Source: JBAXQQ01 sp037131695
GTDB taxonomy: Bacteria > Armatimonadota > Hebobacteria > CAIYQO01
Assembly (NCBI GenBank): GCA_964638715.1
Contig: CAZWZF010000008.1
Span: 99,837-163,836 of the forward strand
Length of the DNA stretch: 64,000 nucleotides
Direction of reading: 5' to 3'
Part shown: piece by piece, positions 52,208 to 62,103 of the stretch
Numbering within the stretch: the stretch's first letter is position 1
Layout: each line of letters starts with the position of its first letter
Notes under the pieces: generated by a model
Told to the model about the DNA's origin: nothing
Databases searched by the model: none
The model's input: only the letters and a program-made list of their open reading frames with translations
Program-made: the position numbers and the translations under genes

Positions 52208-53280
52208 TTTCCTCCCGAAGTGTTATAGGCCGTCTCGTATAATGCCATGATGTTCGCGGTCGGGACGTCCGTCTGCAATACGTGGCTGGGCGCCAGGATA
52301 AATCCGCCATCAGCGCCAAGGATGTGCATCATTTCCCGTACCGTATGGGTAACATCTGCCATTGATCCTTGCGGCAAGACGTACTGCGTATCGATAGCAC
52401 CATGCAGGCAGATGCGTGAACCGAATTGTGTTTTCAACAGGGTGGGATCCATCCCTTTCGCAGCCACCTGAATAGGATCAAGGATATCCACCCCCATGGT
52501 GATAATACGCTCAATCAACGGCAGAATTGCGCCACAAGAGTGAAACATTACCTTCACATCATGACTATGCGCCATGTCAATGAGTTTTGTCAGACGTGGC
52601 GCGAAAAAGCGGTCGAATATATCCGGACCGATCAACAAGCGATCCTGCATGCCGAGGTCGTCGGCAATACGCAATATGTCAATTTGTCCCGGTGCCGCGG
52701 TGAACATGCGATCGAAGAAGGCGACATAATAATCAGTATACTGATCGAGGAGAAAATCAGCCATTTCCGGAATCACCAGCAAATCCATCAGTAATTGATC
52801 GAGCCCGCGGAGAAAACTCGGATGCTGCCAGATACTGGCACCAGTGGCCATGATGGCGAATCCATGCCAGGTGTCAAGTCGGGCGGCAAAATCGCTGAAG
52901 TCGAACCAGTCCACTGTTGGCCAACGATGCGCCGCCAATTGTTCCACCGTGTCGCATTCTTCCAATACGAAGTCACAGAAACAGGTCTCAATGCCGGTCG
53001 ATGTCTGCATATCCTTGGTTCGCCAACCCCAGTAGTTCTCAGTCACGCCATCAGCCAGTGACCGCTCTTTTGGGATTGGTCCACGGTAGATAGGGTCGAC
53101 CACTCCGCGCAGATCCACTATGTCCACATGCAACCGTTCCAGCAACTCCCGATGGGAGGATGTACCCAAATCGCGGTGAAGCCGGGTAAGCGTAGCGGAA
53201 TTGGCACTAAAATCCAGCGGTATACGATCGGGTTTCACATGATTGATCGTCGTCAAAACTCGTTCTCGGGAATTTTTCAC
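52204..53280 (-). CDS. URO-D superfamily protein (methyltransferase-like)
   Basis: The 358-residue protein starts MKNSRERVLTTINHVKPDRI, the typical opening of MtaA/CmuA-like URO-D proteins, and has MFHSCGAILPLIERIITMGV near 265 with the HxCG metal-type motif, then LHGAIDTQYVLPQGS and GGFILAPSHVLQTDVPTANI. It lacks the HemE arginine signature, so it is probably a methyl- or C1-transferring enzyme rather than a haem enzyme. The start is a GTG at 53280 with a GGAGCG ribosome site. It is coupled to the RraA-like gene by ATGA. Confidence 0.85.
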   Translation of the reverse strand: MKNSRERVLTTINHVKPDRIPLDFSANSATLTRLHRDLGTSSHRELLERLHVDIVDLRGVVDPIYRGPIPKERSLADGVTENYWGWRTKDMQTSTGIETCFCDFVLEECDTVEQLAAHRWPTVDWFDFSDFAARLDTWHGFAIMATGASIWQHPSFLRGLDQLLMDLLVIPEMADFLLDQYTDYYVAFFDRMFTAAPGQIDILRIADDLGMQDRLLIGPDIFDRFFAPRLTKLIDMAHSHDVKVMFHSCGAILPLIERIITMGVDILDPIQVAAKGMDPTLLKTQFGSRICLHGAIDTQYVLPQGSMADVTHTVREMMHILGADGGFILAPSHVLQTDVPTANIMALYETAYNTSGGN

Positions 53281-53290
53281 GCTTCGCTCC

Positions 53291-53743
53291 TTATTCCGCC
53301 AGCACCTTAACTACGATCTTCAGCACCGGCACGGAACTCTCGTATGCAAGACATGGCATGTGGGCATCTTCTGGGAAGAAAACCAGAAAATCACCGGCTC
53401 GTGCAGTCACAAAGTCGCCAGTTCCAGCAAATAATAGATAGTCTTTGTCTTCTGTATAGGACTGCGTTTCCGTCAGGTTGGCGACGTTTGTCCAGCCAAG
53501 AGTCTCGATCCCGGACGCCACGAATTGCACGTCGATGTAGCGGCGATGTGCTTCCCACAACCCCATCTCACGAGATTTGGTGTCGTATCGTTGCACCATG
53601 GCATAGACCGTGTCGCCATCAATGTCGTAACGACCGGACTCCAACGTGGAGAAATCGTTCGCGGCCAGGTAGTCGAACGCTTTTTTAAGGTTTTCGCTGA
53701 GTTCCTGATAGAGTCCAGCATTCTTCAGTTTATCTATAATCAT
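53291..53743 (-). CDS. YhcH/YjgK/YiaL (EbgC-type) family protein
   Basis: The 150-residue protein is a complete DUF386-type cupin: ESGRYDIDGDTVYAMVQRYD, EAHRRYIDVQFVASGIE, and FLVFFPEDAHMP near the end with the metal-binding-type residues. Relatives sit in sialic-acid, beta-galactoside and uronate operons, where they probably help open or isomerise sugars. The frame continues upstream to 53815, but the ATG at 53743 has an AAAGGA ribosome site and the standard family start (MIIDKL). It stands 10 bases before the URO-D gene. Confidence 0.9.
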   Translation of the reverse strand: MIIDKLKNAGLYQELSENLKKAFDYLAANDFSTLESGRYDIDGDTVYAMVQRYDTKSREMGLWEAHRRYIDVQFVASGIETLGWTNVANLTETQSYTEDKDYLLFAGTGDFVTARAGDFLVFFPEDAHMPCLAYESSVPVLKIVVKVLAE

Positions 53744-53765
53744 CTTTTGGTAAATCCTTTCAATA

Positions 53766-54953
53766 TTACGACAGCATACTCTGCAAGAATGCCCGTCCCT
53801 CAGCGGTTGTCCCACCCGTATTTAGTAAGAAGCCGCCGCCAGCACTGATGCGGCGCAGCCAGCCGGCCGTCAAATTCTCCTCGTCCTGTACCGTGCGGTT
53901 GTCCGGCAATATGAACGATTGGAGGGCAACGCGTCCTTGGAGTACGGTCTTCTGCGCTTCCAAGTCGGCGGTGGTCTTGGAGAAACCGTTGACAAAGGTG
54001 GTCTCGAATCCGGCGAATCCGGGTAAATCCAGCAACATACTACCGCACTGCAGAGTCGGGCCGCAGGTATGCAGAAAGATTGGCCCGAGTTGCTCCGACA
54101 TCATCTGCCAGGAACTGCGGGCGACTTCCAGATAGGTGTCGGGCTTGATTACTGAGATGTAATCATCCACCAACAACCCGCGCACCCAGACTGGCTGTAC
54201 ACCGCGTTGCCGCGTACGTGCCAGTGCAGGATTCCCAATCACCTGCCACATCGCCTTACTGATGTCAATGATCATGCCGGTGAGCAATTCGGAGAACTGG
54301 CGCACCAACTCCGGTTCCGTGAGGCAAGCGACCAGATAGTCTTCCTGATCCATAAGGCGCACCGCGTTGGTGGTTGGCCCCTGCATCTGCGGATATACGA
54401 TAGGCAGCCGACTCTCGGTCGCCTCGACGAGGAAGCGGCAGGTTTCAAGAATGCCGCGGCAGGGTTCGACGGCCATTGGATCAGGCCGTGACAGCTTGGG
54501 CAGGTCCGTCGCCAGGTCGCGAATCAGAAACGCTCTGGGAATGACCGCTCCATCGGCGGAGGCATCGAACTCCGCCCCCAGCATGCGGGGGATGAGGTCA
54601 GAGGTGCCGTAACCGGGATAGAGCATCGGCACGTAGTCCGACTCCGGCAGCGCTTCAAGATTGAGGATCATGCCCATGAGTTGCCAGGCCAGTGTGTGAT
54701 CCAGATTGTTCTTAGCCCACTGCGCTGGCTTCTGTTCCAGTCCGGCTGCCGCATCGGTGACGTCATACTGGATGAACGGCCGATCCGGCGTCTTGAAGCG
54801 AAAGATATCGTCGGCGCGACGTTCGGTTGCCGCGATTCGTTCCTGGTGCGGCGCAAGCGCGTCAAAGAAGACACGGACAGCATCCTCCCGGTTCGACGCA
54901 TGAGAAAATGCGTTTAGAAAAGATTGTGTAGTTGTTTTAGATGTCATGTTCAT
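53766..54953 (-). CDS. URO-D superfamily protein
   Basis: The 395-residue protein shows URO-D-type features: a long helical N-terminus, IYPQMQGPTTNAVRLMDQED, PIFLHTCGPTLQCGSMLLDL with the HxCG motif plus a second Cys, and the ending RRISAGGGFLLNTGGTTAEG typical of this superfamily. The role is probably methyl or C1 transfer, unproven. The start is set at the ATG at 54953 because it overlaps the upstream stop by ATGA; an ATG at 54947 is an alternative. It is GC-rich. Confidence 0.78.
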   Translation of the reverse strand: MNMTSKTTTQSFLNAFSHASNREDAVRVFFDALAPHQERIAATERRADDIFRFKTPDRPFIQYDVTDAAAGLEQKPAQWAKNNLDHTLAWQLMGMILNLEALPESDYVPMLYPGYGTSDLIPRMLGAEFDASADGAVIPRAFLIRDLATDLPKLSRPDPMAVEPCRGILETCRFLVEATESRLPIVYPQMQGPTTNAVRLMDQEDYLVACLTEPELVRQFSELLTGMIIDISKAMWQVIGNPALARTRQRGVQPVWVRGLLVDDYISVIKPDTYLEVARSSWQMMSEQLGPIFLHTCGPTLQCGSMLLDLPGFAGFETTFVNGFSKTTADLEAQKTVLQGRVALQSFILPDNRTVQDEENLTAGWLRRISAGGGFLLNTGGTTAEGRAFLQSMLS

Positions 54954-56476
54954 TTTTCCTGTGAATAGCCGAAAAGAGTGGCCGAACGCAAAGCGACGTG
55001 AACCAGCACTCGGTGCCCAGCGAGTGATCGCAGGTTCGCGTGAGTCTTCCATTTAACAGGAGCCCGCAGACTGTCCCCGCGGACTGGTTGGCAGTCTGAC
55101 AGCGCGAAACCTGGCAGCGGCTGGTCGTTTTCATCGAGCAGTGCGACGCGCGCCTCGCCGATGGTTCCGGCATCGAGGTTGAGCGTCAGTGCCAAACCGG
55201 TGAGAGGGGCGGCAACAAAGGTCAGTTGGCCCTCGCCCGCCTTCGCGACCGCACCGACCAAGCGGTCCCGCTTCTGCACGAAGCGCCAGATTTCGCCATC
55301 GCCATCCGCCATGCGCTTGTCGCCCTGGCCATGAGTCGTATCGAGCACTGCTCCGTATTGCCACAACTCGTCCCCTCGCTCGATCAGCCCGAGTCCGAGG
55401 AAGACCATCCCCGGCTTGCGCCCCAGCAGGGCCGCGGTCACATACGGTGACCTATCAAACCGCTCCCACTGCCTGCCGTCCCGGCTGGTGGCAAGGTGCG
55501 CTACACAGACACCATCATTTTGGTACGGGCCGTTATCCGCTTCAGGGGCGTGGTTATAGAACGTGGGAAACGCAACATATAACGGCGGGCGGGTCGGGTA
55601 AACCTGTGGCATCAGAGTATACACGTCGGTCTCTGGCGGATCGCTTTTGTCACAGGCGAACACAACCGGCACTTCGTCGATGAAATGGGGCAGCCGCTGC
55701 CGGGTGGGGAACGGACCATCCTTACCGGACGGCGTCAGGCCCACCGGCCGATCCAGCGCGTCCGCTTCCCACCGCCCCACCTTGCGCTGCCGGGAGCGAT
55801 TCGATCCCGGCACCCAGACACGGACATAACCCGCATAGCGACCCGACAGCGGATCAGCGAATACGACGTTTTGGGTGTCTGACTCGAAGGCCAACAGTGC
55901 CTCGGTGTCCCGGGTCCAGCGCCATCCATCTGGAGAAGTCCAGCGAAAAACGCCCTGGCCAAACAAATTTCCAACGAAAGCGTAACCAGTGGTCGTCCGC
56001 AGCACGGATCCCTCCATGGTCGGCAGATCGGTCAGGTTATTCTTCGCCGACCCTTCGAAGGAGCGCAACCCCAGTTCCGGGCGCTGCCAGATCACCCCGT
56101 CCGTCGATTCGGCGTAGGCGAGTCCCTTGAAGGTCGCGGAGCCCCGGCAGCCATACCACAGGCGCAACGTGCCGCCGTCATCGATGACCGTCAGGTACAG
56201 TCCGAGCATGCGCTCCCAGTTCCCGGCGACGCCAAAACAACGCTCGGCACGTATCGGGGGTTGCACGCGTATCGCAACACCTGCCGTATGCTGGACCACG
56301 GAGGAGCGGTCCATAACGAGCGTTGCGCACGTCCCAGACCCTATTGCTGGCTTCAATCCCATTTCGGCTGCGTTAGTCTGTGTCGGCATCAGTATCCCTC
56401 CTATCGTTAGTAAGGACAGGGTAAGCAACTGGCTTATTCGTTCCATTCTGTATGGCTTCTTCCTTTTCCAGTTCAT
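54950..56476 (-). CDS. Secreted GH32/GH43-like five-blade propeller protein
   Basis: The 508-residue protein starts with a signal peptide (KRKKPYRMER, then LLTLSLLTIGGILMPTQTNA). LRLWYGCRGSATFKGLAYAE, then STDGVIWQRPELGLRSFEGS, and HLATSRDGRQWERF are repeats typical of the GH32/43-like five-blade propeller proteins common in Planctomycetes-related phyla. A C-terminal beta-sandwich follows (about 400-508). It may hydrolyse or bind an extracellular glycan; catalytic residues cannot be named. The start at 56476 overlaps the stop of the BNR remnant by ATGA; an ATG at 56446 is an alternative. Confidence 0.75.
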   Translation of the reverse strand: MNWKRKKPYRMERISQLLTLSLLTIGGILMPTQTNAAEMGLKPAIGSGTCATLVMDRSSVVQHTAGVAIRVQPPIRAERCFGVAGNWERMLGLYLTVIDDGGTLRLWYGCRGSATFKGLAYAESTDGVIWQRPELGLRSFEGSAKNNLTDLPTMEGSVLRTTTGYAFVGNLFGQGVFRWTSPDGWRWTRDTEALLAFESDTQNVVFADPLSGRYAGYVRVWVPGSNRSRQRKVGRWEADALDRPVGLTPSGKDGPFPTRQRLPHFIDEVPVVFACDKSDPPETDVYTLMPQVYPTRPPLYVAFPTFYNHAPEADNGPYQNDGVCVAHLATSRDGRQWERFDRSPYVTAALLGRKPGMVFLGLGLIERGDELWQYGAVLDTTHGQGDKRMADGDGEIWRFVQKRDRLVGAVAKAGEGQLTFVAAPLTGLALTLNLDAGTIGEARVALLDENDQPLPGFALSDCQPVRGDSLRAPVKWKTHANLRSLAGHRVLVHVALRSATLFGYSQEK

Positions 56477-56640
56477 CCCAGATCCTCCACGGTGGGCAGA
56501 CACCGCAGTTCGGCTTCCGGTAATTGCAGGTGCAGGCAGCGGTGTGAAATAACAAACTGGAGCACGCCGTTCTCGGTGAAGGCGTTCATGGACAAGATAC
56601 GGGTGATCGAGTTGCCGATGAGCATGATTTTTTGCTTCAT
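56473..56640 (-). pseudogene. C-terminal remnant of a BNR/sialidase-like gene
   Basis: A 55-codon frame, too short to be called by length, ends with FTENGVLQFVISHRCLHLQL then PEAELRCLPTVEDLG, which parallels the C-terminus of the protein at 63137-64000 (FADNGVLNIFVPHRWQRCLH, then LQLPESELKCLPTAKELV). The first 20 residues (MKQKIMLIGNSITRI...) are not from that gene's matching region. It has ATGA overlaps at both ends, so it still keeps operon translation coupled. It is probably a deleted copy of the BNR gene kept as a linking cistron. Confidence 0.7.
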
Positions 56641-57869
56641 GAGTGCATCCCCAATCGTTTGTTTTCCAAAGCCTTGATCTCGCGGTCAATCGCCGCTAAA
56701 TCCAGAGGGTAAACGCCAAACTCGTTGACAACATTCACCATCTCCCGGATGTTTTCGTCAGGAGTATCCCTTCCGCACTGGTCGCCGGTCGACAATATGA
56801 ATCCGCCGTTTCCACCGGCATCGCGAATGGCTTTCAGGCTTTCGCGGCGAACATCCTTCACGCTGCCCCGAAGCATCACTTCCGTAGTGTGAAGGTTGCC
56901 CATGAGGCTCAGTTTTTGGCCAAAGTTGGCCTTAACCTCGGCCAGGTCGCAATTGCCCATCGGTACGATTTCCAGGGGATTGATGGAGGACAAATCGGTC
57001 TCCAGCGCGCACATCTCGATTAGTTCGCGCTCAGGCCCGCAACAGTGGATCTGCGACACGATACCTGCATCCTTGCAGAGTTGGGTGATGATTTTGATTG
57101 TAGGAAGTGTTAGTTCCCGGATGATGTCGGGGGTATTGGCTACGAGCAGGCCGGAACCGCCGGTCAATATGAAGTCCGGTTTCACGGGAGCGGCGAGAAT
57201 ACGCTTCAGATATGCCACCGCCTCAGTGCCGGCGCGCGTGCTCCACTCCCTTACCTCGTCAGGGTTATCGTAGTAATCATACACGGAATAGCCATCCCCG
57301 ACGTCTGGAAGCCCCAATTTAGGAGGACTCACGGCAACCCCGAGTACGCCATGCCCGTCAAAACGGTCCAAGGCCTCCTGTAACAATGCTATGCCCCAGG
57401 CATGCGGTTTCACCCCTTCAATGGGCTCCCAGCGGCTGGGCGGTGGCGCCATGCCGATTTTCTCCGCTGCCAGCGTGGTCGGCGGATCAAAGCGGGGATA
57501 GACCGTCAGCCGGGGCGACCAGACCTTAGCCTGCCCTTTGCGTTGGGAATAGCCGCGTGTGACCAACCGTTCGGCGCTGCGTTCGACAATGACGGTTTGC
57601 TGGTCCAAGTTGGGATCGGGTGTCGCGGCGGGCGCGGTGGGATCCGGTAGCCAGAAGCCATCAAGGTTAGGCAGCCACCCGTCAATGCCAAAATATTTGG
57701 CCGCGTCGATGAAGGCCTGCCACAACGGCGGATCCTGATAGAGATAGATATCCCAGAAGTCCTTGCCGGTCAGGCGGCAGGGGATCATGTTCGAGATATC
57801 CGGCGCCACCGGGATCCGGTCAGGCGTGCCGTTGCGCATCGCCGTCAACATACGTTGTCGTGAGTTCAT
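56637..57869 (-). CDS. URO-D superfamily protein
   Basis: The 410-residue protein opens MNSRQRMLTAMRNGTPDRIP, the standard MtaA/CmuA-like start, and carries GIVSQIHCCGPERELIEMCA near 280 (HxCG motif), then NPLEIVPMGNCDLAEVKANF and GGFILSTGDQCGRDTPDENI. The HemE signature is absent. It probably transfers a methyl or C1 group. The frame is open to 57908, but the ATG at 57869 overlaps the upstream stop (ATGA) and fits the family start. Its neighbours are two glycosidase-like genes, so the substrate is probably glycan-derived. Confidence 0.85.
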   Translation of the reverse strand: MNSRQRMLTAMRNGTPDRIPVAPDISNMIPCRLTGKDFWDIYLYQDPPLWQAFIDAAKYFGIDGWLPNLDGFWLPDPTAPAATPDPNLDQQTVIVERSAERLVTRGYSQRKGQAKVWSPRLTVYPRFDPPTTLAAEKIGMAPPPSRWEPIEGVKPHAWGIALLQEALDRFDGHGVLGVAVSPPKLGLPDVGDGYSVYDYYDNPDEVREWSTRAGTEAVAYLKRILAAPVKPDFILTGGSGLLVANTPDIIRELTLPTIKIITQLCKDAGIVSQIHCCGPERELIEMCALETDLSSINPLEIVPMGNCDLAEVKANFGQKLSLMGNLHTTEVMLRGSVKDVRRESLKAIRDAGGNGGFILSTGDQCGRDTPDENIREMVNVVNEFGVYPLDLAAIDREIKALENKRLGMHS

Positions 57870-59962
57870 AGATCCATACTCCTTACTTGCATCTGTATAA
57901 CGGCGCACTCGTGTCGATCGAGTTCCAACTCCACAGCGGCACCGGAGTCTGTCGATGTCAGCGGAATCTGCTTCGTCGATCCATCCTGGCGATGCAGGAT
58001 CACAAACTTTCGGGACACATTGCCCAGAACCGCTTCATCCAGAATCAGTTTCACATAACCTCCGCCCTTATCGTCTTCGGTGCTGCCCTCACCCAGCACA
58101 ATGCTGCAAGTCTCAGATGATTGATAGGACTCATAGCGGCAGGCATGCACTGTCGCTTCGGTTTCAAGGGTGAAGCCGGTATTATCCATAAAGCGGGCGT
58201 CCACCGTGAAAATAGCCGTCTTCTTGCGCAGGGCCGCCAATTGCTTGATCCGGGCCGCGAAGTCTGGGACGTCAGACAACGCCAACTCGAAAGCACGCAC
58301 ATTGACGTTCAGCAGGAACCCCATGGCAAACGCCCGCCCGACCTCATGTTCATGCTCGAAGGCATCGATCGTCCACGACTGGATCGATTCCGGCAGCACG
58401 TAGCGGAAGACTTCCGGGCGCATCCAGTTCCACGGCCAGTGCCACCAGAGATTGCAGACCTGCGTATTCCAGATATCCGGCACTTCACCCATCAACCAGG
58501 CATCGGGATTACGTCGACGTATGGATTGGCAGACCTGGTCCGTCCAGGCACAGGCGCCGGCGTGGGTCGGGGCGCCGACCGGGTGCCCGTGATGCTCGGC
58601 GAAACAGTAGTCCTCGGCGAACGGCTGATCGATGAATACCGTGCCAAACCCCATCTCCAGCGCGGTCTCCATCTGGCGGATGGCCCACTTCTGGAAAGCG
58701 GGGTAGGCCTGGCACAGGCGCCTTCCGCCCCCCTCCAGATAGGCCGAAAGCTCCATTCCGTTGTTTGCCCGCATGGGATAGGACTCCGGTATCGCCACCC
58801 CGTACCGACTGCGGACCGCACGGTCTTCCCCCCACTCTGCCCAGGCATCGTTTCTGACATCGACCAGGCGAAGATTGATCAGCGCGTTGGTCTCGACGCC
58901 CAGCCCCTGCGTTTCGGCCAGCACGCGTAGCAGTTCGCGCTGCCTCTCCGGCGGGTTATCGAACAGGCCGCCTTTCCCAACCTTGGTGTAAAGCCCCATG
59001 AAGGACATATCCCACAGGCAAAAGTGATCCATCCCGTGCTCCAGGCCGTAGCGCGCCAGGGCCGGCAACGCCGACAGCGGCCGCCAGTCCCGACCGTTAA
59101 AATCCTTAAAATACGCGTTATGAAAACCGATAGAATGGCGCAGGCGCTCGGGCGCATACGGCGCCTTCCACCACGTCAGCAACCACCGCCGCAACCGGTC
59201 CGCCGTCACATGCCAGTCACCGGTATGCGGGCCGATGCCGACCGGTTCGCTGGTCCAGTTGTCGCCCGACTTCAGGAAGGGCCGTTGGATCCAGGCCCAA
59301 CTCGGTCGAGGCGACCCGCATTTGACCTCGGCCAAATCCATAACGACCACTTCATGGCGACGGTCCGGCACCATCGGGTAGAAATTGAACGAAAGGCCGA
59401 TGCCGTCGCCGGAAATGTCGCAAAGCGGCGCATGAAAGTTAATCCACCCGAAGCTGGTCCGCCGGTGCCGGCGCATCAGGTTCCACCCCGCGCCTGAGCG
59501 CATCTTGAATGGATCGAACGGATGGTTGGCGCCACACTGGATCTTGCCGCGATTCTCTCCCTGGTAGCCGGTAAAGCCGCCCACCCAGGGAAAGATGGCC
59601 TCGCACACCACATTCGGATCGCTGTTCTCGATGGTCAGCGTAAACAGGGCTTCGTCGGCACCTGACGGCAGGGTGACATGCACGGTGGCGGCGACGGCGG
59701 CTTCGAGACCGTCGCCGGCGCGCAAGTTGCGAAAGTGGATGTCCAGCGCGCCTGGGCTCGAGACAAACTCGGGGAGGCCCGATTCATGACTGTCGCAGTA
59801 GCGGTCGCTCCACCTGTCCTCGTTGGGCACGAACAGGCGGAACAGACGACCATCATTCGGGTTGCCAAGGTGATTTTGGCCTGTCTTCAGATCGGTGATC
59901 TGGATCAGACTTCCATTACTGTCGTCGAACTCAAGGGACATCATTTCATTAGCTATTTTCAT
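57866..59962 (-). CDS. Predicted glycoside hydrolase (DUF6259-like)
   Basis: The 698-residue protein has an N-terminal beta-sandwich (about 1-260; MSLEFDDSNGSLIQITDLKT) and a central barrel-like region (about 270-580; GFHNAYFKDFNGRDWRPLSA, FGTVFIDQPFAEDYCF, WLMGEVPDIWNTQVCNLWWH) followed by a small beta-domain. The layout is that of a GH36/GH31-related family, which I assign to DUF6259-type proteins with moderate confidence. IDQP and GEVPD are candidates for catalytic Asp/Glu. No signal peptide, so probably cytoplasmic. ATGA overlaps couple it to GH42 upstream and URO-D downstream. Confidence 0.68.
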   Translation of the reverse strand: MKIANEMMSLEFDDSNGSLIQITDLKTGQNHLGNPNDGRLFRLFVPNEDRWSDRYCDSHESGLPEFVSSPGALDIHFRNLRAGDGLEAAVAATVHVTLPSGADEALFTLTIENSDPNVVCEAIFPWVGGFTGYQGENRGKIQCGANHPFDPFKMRSGAGWNLMRRHRRTSFGWINFHAPLCDISGDGIGLSFNFYPMVPDRRHEVVVMDLAEVKCGSPRPSWAWIQRPFLKSGDNWTSEPVGIGPHTGDWHVTADRLRRWLLTWWKAPYAPERLRHSIGFHNAYFKDFNGRDWRPLSALPALARYGLEHGMDHFCLWDMSFMGLYTKVGKGGLFDNPPERQRELLRVLAETQGLGVETNALINLRLVDVRNDAWAEWGEDRAVRSRYGVAIPESYPMRANNGMELSAYLEGGGRRLCQAYPAFQKWAIRQMETALEMGFGTVFIDQPFAEDYCFAEHHGHPVGAPTHAGACAWTDQVCQSIRRRNPDAWLMGEVPDIWNTQVCNLWWHWPWNWMRPEVFRYVLPESIQSWTIDAFEHEHEVGRAFAMGFLLNVNVRAFELALSDVPDFAARIKQLAALRKKTAIFTVDARFMDNTGFTLETEATVHACRYESYQSSETCSIVLGEGSTEDDKGGGYVKLILDEAVLGNVSRKFVILHRQDGSTKQIPLTSTDSGAAVELELDRHECAVIQMQVRSMDL

Positions 59963-62079
59963 ATACTTTCCTCTTCGGTCAGGACGGCAAAGCCCCAGTC
60001 CGTGCAGTCCATTTGCAATTCGGTTGTACCCTCCGGTCCTGGCACGAGCTGATACACGGCACCCGTGATCAGGTCGCGGATGGATTCGCTCGCGAAAAAC
60101 CCCTTGCGGAACCGCAGGTGGGCCGCGTGGTGGTCCTTCTGGAAGAAGACGAAGACGATGCGGCGATTCCCACTCATGCCGTGTTTAACATAAAGGAACG
60201 AGGACGAGTCCGGTTGTGGCAGGAGCACGTCGACCTCACCCTTCACGCCGGAATTCCGCACCACCCAGATCACATACTCTTCAAAACCGGGATTTGGCTT
60301 GGCACGGTAAGACTCTCCCAGATATCCAGCAAAATAAATAACGCGTCCTGCACCGACAGTAAGCGATGACAACAAAGCACCATCTTTATTCCCGGCATGA
60401 ACCGTTCCCTGATGATGTTCCAGAGGTGTCAGCCACTGTGTCAGTTCAAGCTCGCATTTCAAACCATCCAATTCCACGGCCACAGTATCGCAGGTCAATT
60501 GCCTGCGGCCGATTTCCTTCACGCCGGTAAGCCGCGCCAGAAACCGATCGGCCGGATAGCTGTAGAATCCCTGCGGATTGAAGGCCCCGCATTCGGATTC
60601 GCATACCAGTGTTCCGCCGTTTTCAATGAATCGTTTTAATGCGGTCTCAAGCGCCGGCGAGAAGACAAGTATGCGTGGCATAAAGAGGACACTTAAGCCG
60701 TCAAGTGCATCCAAATGCTCCTCTTCTACGGCTATGAACGGAATGGACTTGCGGACCAGCGCGCGGCAGTATCCGTGGAAGGAAGCTGCAGTTGCGTAAC
60801 CTGTCCCAGTATCGGCATACTGCAGATAATAACTTTGCGGACTTAACAGAACTCCGACCGTGGCTTCGGTCGGCCGGTAACCATCGATCAACTCCTTGTG
60901 CTGTTTCAGAACGTCACCAGTCACGTGCATGGCCGCCAGCCGCTCCTCCGCCAAGCCGTCGCCGCCGCTGAGGCCATAGCCGTTGGACTCACGACCGAAT
61001 ACTTCATCGCGCCAACACCAGAACAGGATGGTGTCGGCACCACAGGCAAAGCCATTCCAGATCCAGCGTTGCTGCGAGAGCGCATCAACAGGCTTGCCGA
61101 GATCAAATCCGATATTGCCGCGTCCGCCTTGCAGTTCGCTCAGCCAAAGGTGCTTCCCCTGAGCGGCACTGCGGACCAGATCAATGCGCATGCCGAAATC
61201 CGCGTCATCTATTCCCGCACCCCAGATGGGAAAACTCGAACATCCGACACCGTCCAGATGATCGGCGAAGGCCCAGTCGTTGCCACGATCCATGGGCGTG
61301 TTCTTGTCATGTCCCGCATATTCGCTGCATGGATGGGCGCCATGAAGTGTGACGGGATGTTTGGAATCCAGCGCCTTGATCACGTCGAACCGGGCCCGGC
61401 CATGCTGATTGCTGCGCACCGTCAAGAAATGGGAAAAGGCCATCATTTCCGTATAGGTGTGGCCGGGCCACTTCCCGGGCTGCACCTCATCCCAGTTGCC
61501 GTAGCGGCGTTTCCATACACGGTTCAGGCCGTCAAGGCCGCCATAGGTCTGGTCGAGCCAATGGCGGAAGGCGGCCAACGTGTGCGGGCAGTGGCAGACA
61601 ATACCGTCGGCATCCACGTTCCATCGCGTCTCGTTCCAGCAATCCCAACCGCGCAGGTTGGGCAGATCGCGATAGCGCGTCACCACCGCACGGAGGAAAG
61701 CGGACATGCGCTCCCAGACGCCGGGATGATCGGTACAACCGCCTGGAGTGAGACCGAAATGGCATTCGGTTCGGTTCTGGCTTACAATCCGCTGTCCAAG
61801 ATGATTCACCATCTCGCTGCCGGGAACTTCACTGTGGATCCAATATGGCTGAATCTCCGCAATGGTGCTGAGAACCAATCCGAGGCCGTGCTTGTCGGCC
61901 AACTCGACCAAACGGTCGTAATCGTCAAAGGCATATTCCCCAGGTTTCGCTTCAATCCAAGACCATAGCAACCACAGTTGCACTGTATTGAGTCCGGAAT
62001 CGCGCATGCGGCACATATCGTCTTCCCAATATTTACTATCGGGAAACGGGGCGCGGTAATATTGTGCACCAATATTCAT
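59959..62079 (-). CDS. Beta-galactosidase, GH42 family
   Basis: The 706-residue protein is a GH42-type enzyme: QYYRAPFPDSKYWEDDMCRM at the start, WDCWNETRW with acid/base Glu150, LWLSELQGG with nucleophile Glu315, then a trimerisation-type Rossmann domain (about 400-610; VGVLLSPQSYYLQYADTG) and a small C-terminal sandwich. GH42 enzymes release beta-linked galactose (or related sugars) with retention. No signal peptide, so it works on imported oligosaccharides. It lies 24 bases after the URO-D gene stop and overlaps the next gene by ATGA. Confidence 0.92.
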   Translation of the reverse strand: MNIGAQYYRAPFPDSKYWEDDMCRMRDSGLNTVQLWLLWSWIEAKPGEYAFDDYDRLVELADKHGLGLVLSTIAEIQPYWIHSEVPGSEMVNHLGQRIVSQNRTECHFGLTPGGCTDHPGVWERMSAFLRAVVTRYRDLPNLRGWDCWNETRWNVDADGIVCHCPHTLAAFRHWLDQTYGGLDGLNRVWKRRYGNWDEVQPGKWPGHTYTEMMAFSHFLTVRSNQHGRARFDVIKALDSKHPVTLHGAHPCSEYAGHDKNTPMDRGNDWAFADHLDGVGCSSFPIWGAGIDDADFGMRIDLVRSAAQGKHLWLSELQGGRGNIGFDLGKPVDALSQQRWIWNGFACGADTILFWCWRDEVFGRESNGYGLSGGDGLAEERLAAMHVTGDVLKQHKELIDGYRPTEATVGVLLSPQSYYLQYADTGTGYATAASFHGYCRALVRKSIPFIAVEEEHLDALDGLSVLFMPRILVFSPALETALKRFIENGGTLVCESECGAFNPQGFYSYPADRFLARLTGVKEIGRRQLTCDTVAVELDGLKCELELTQWLTPLEHHQGTVHAGNKDGALLSSLTVGAGRVIYFAGYLGESYRAKPNPGFEEYVIWVVRNSGVKGEVDVLLPQPDSSSFLYVKHGMSGNRRIVFVFFQKDHHAAHLRFRKGFFASESIRDLITGAVYQLVPGPEGTTELQMDCTDWGFAVLTEEESI

Positions 62080-62103
62080 TGTTGGAAAATCCTCCCCGTT
62101 GTA

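Noticed and set aside
60898..61968. A 356-codon open frame on the plus strand
   Set aside because: Antisense to the GH42 gene with catalytic motifs on the minus strand; no protein-like pattern.
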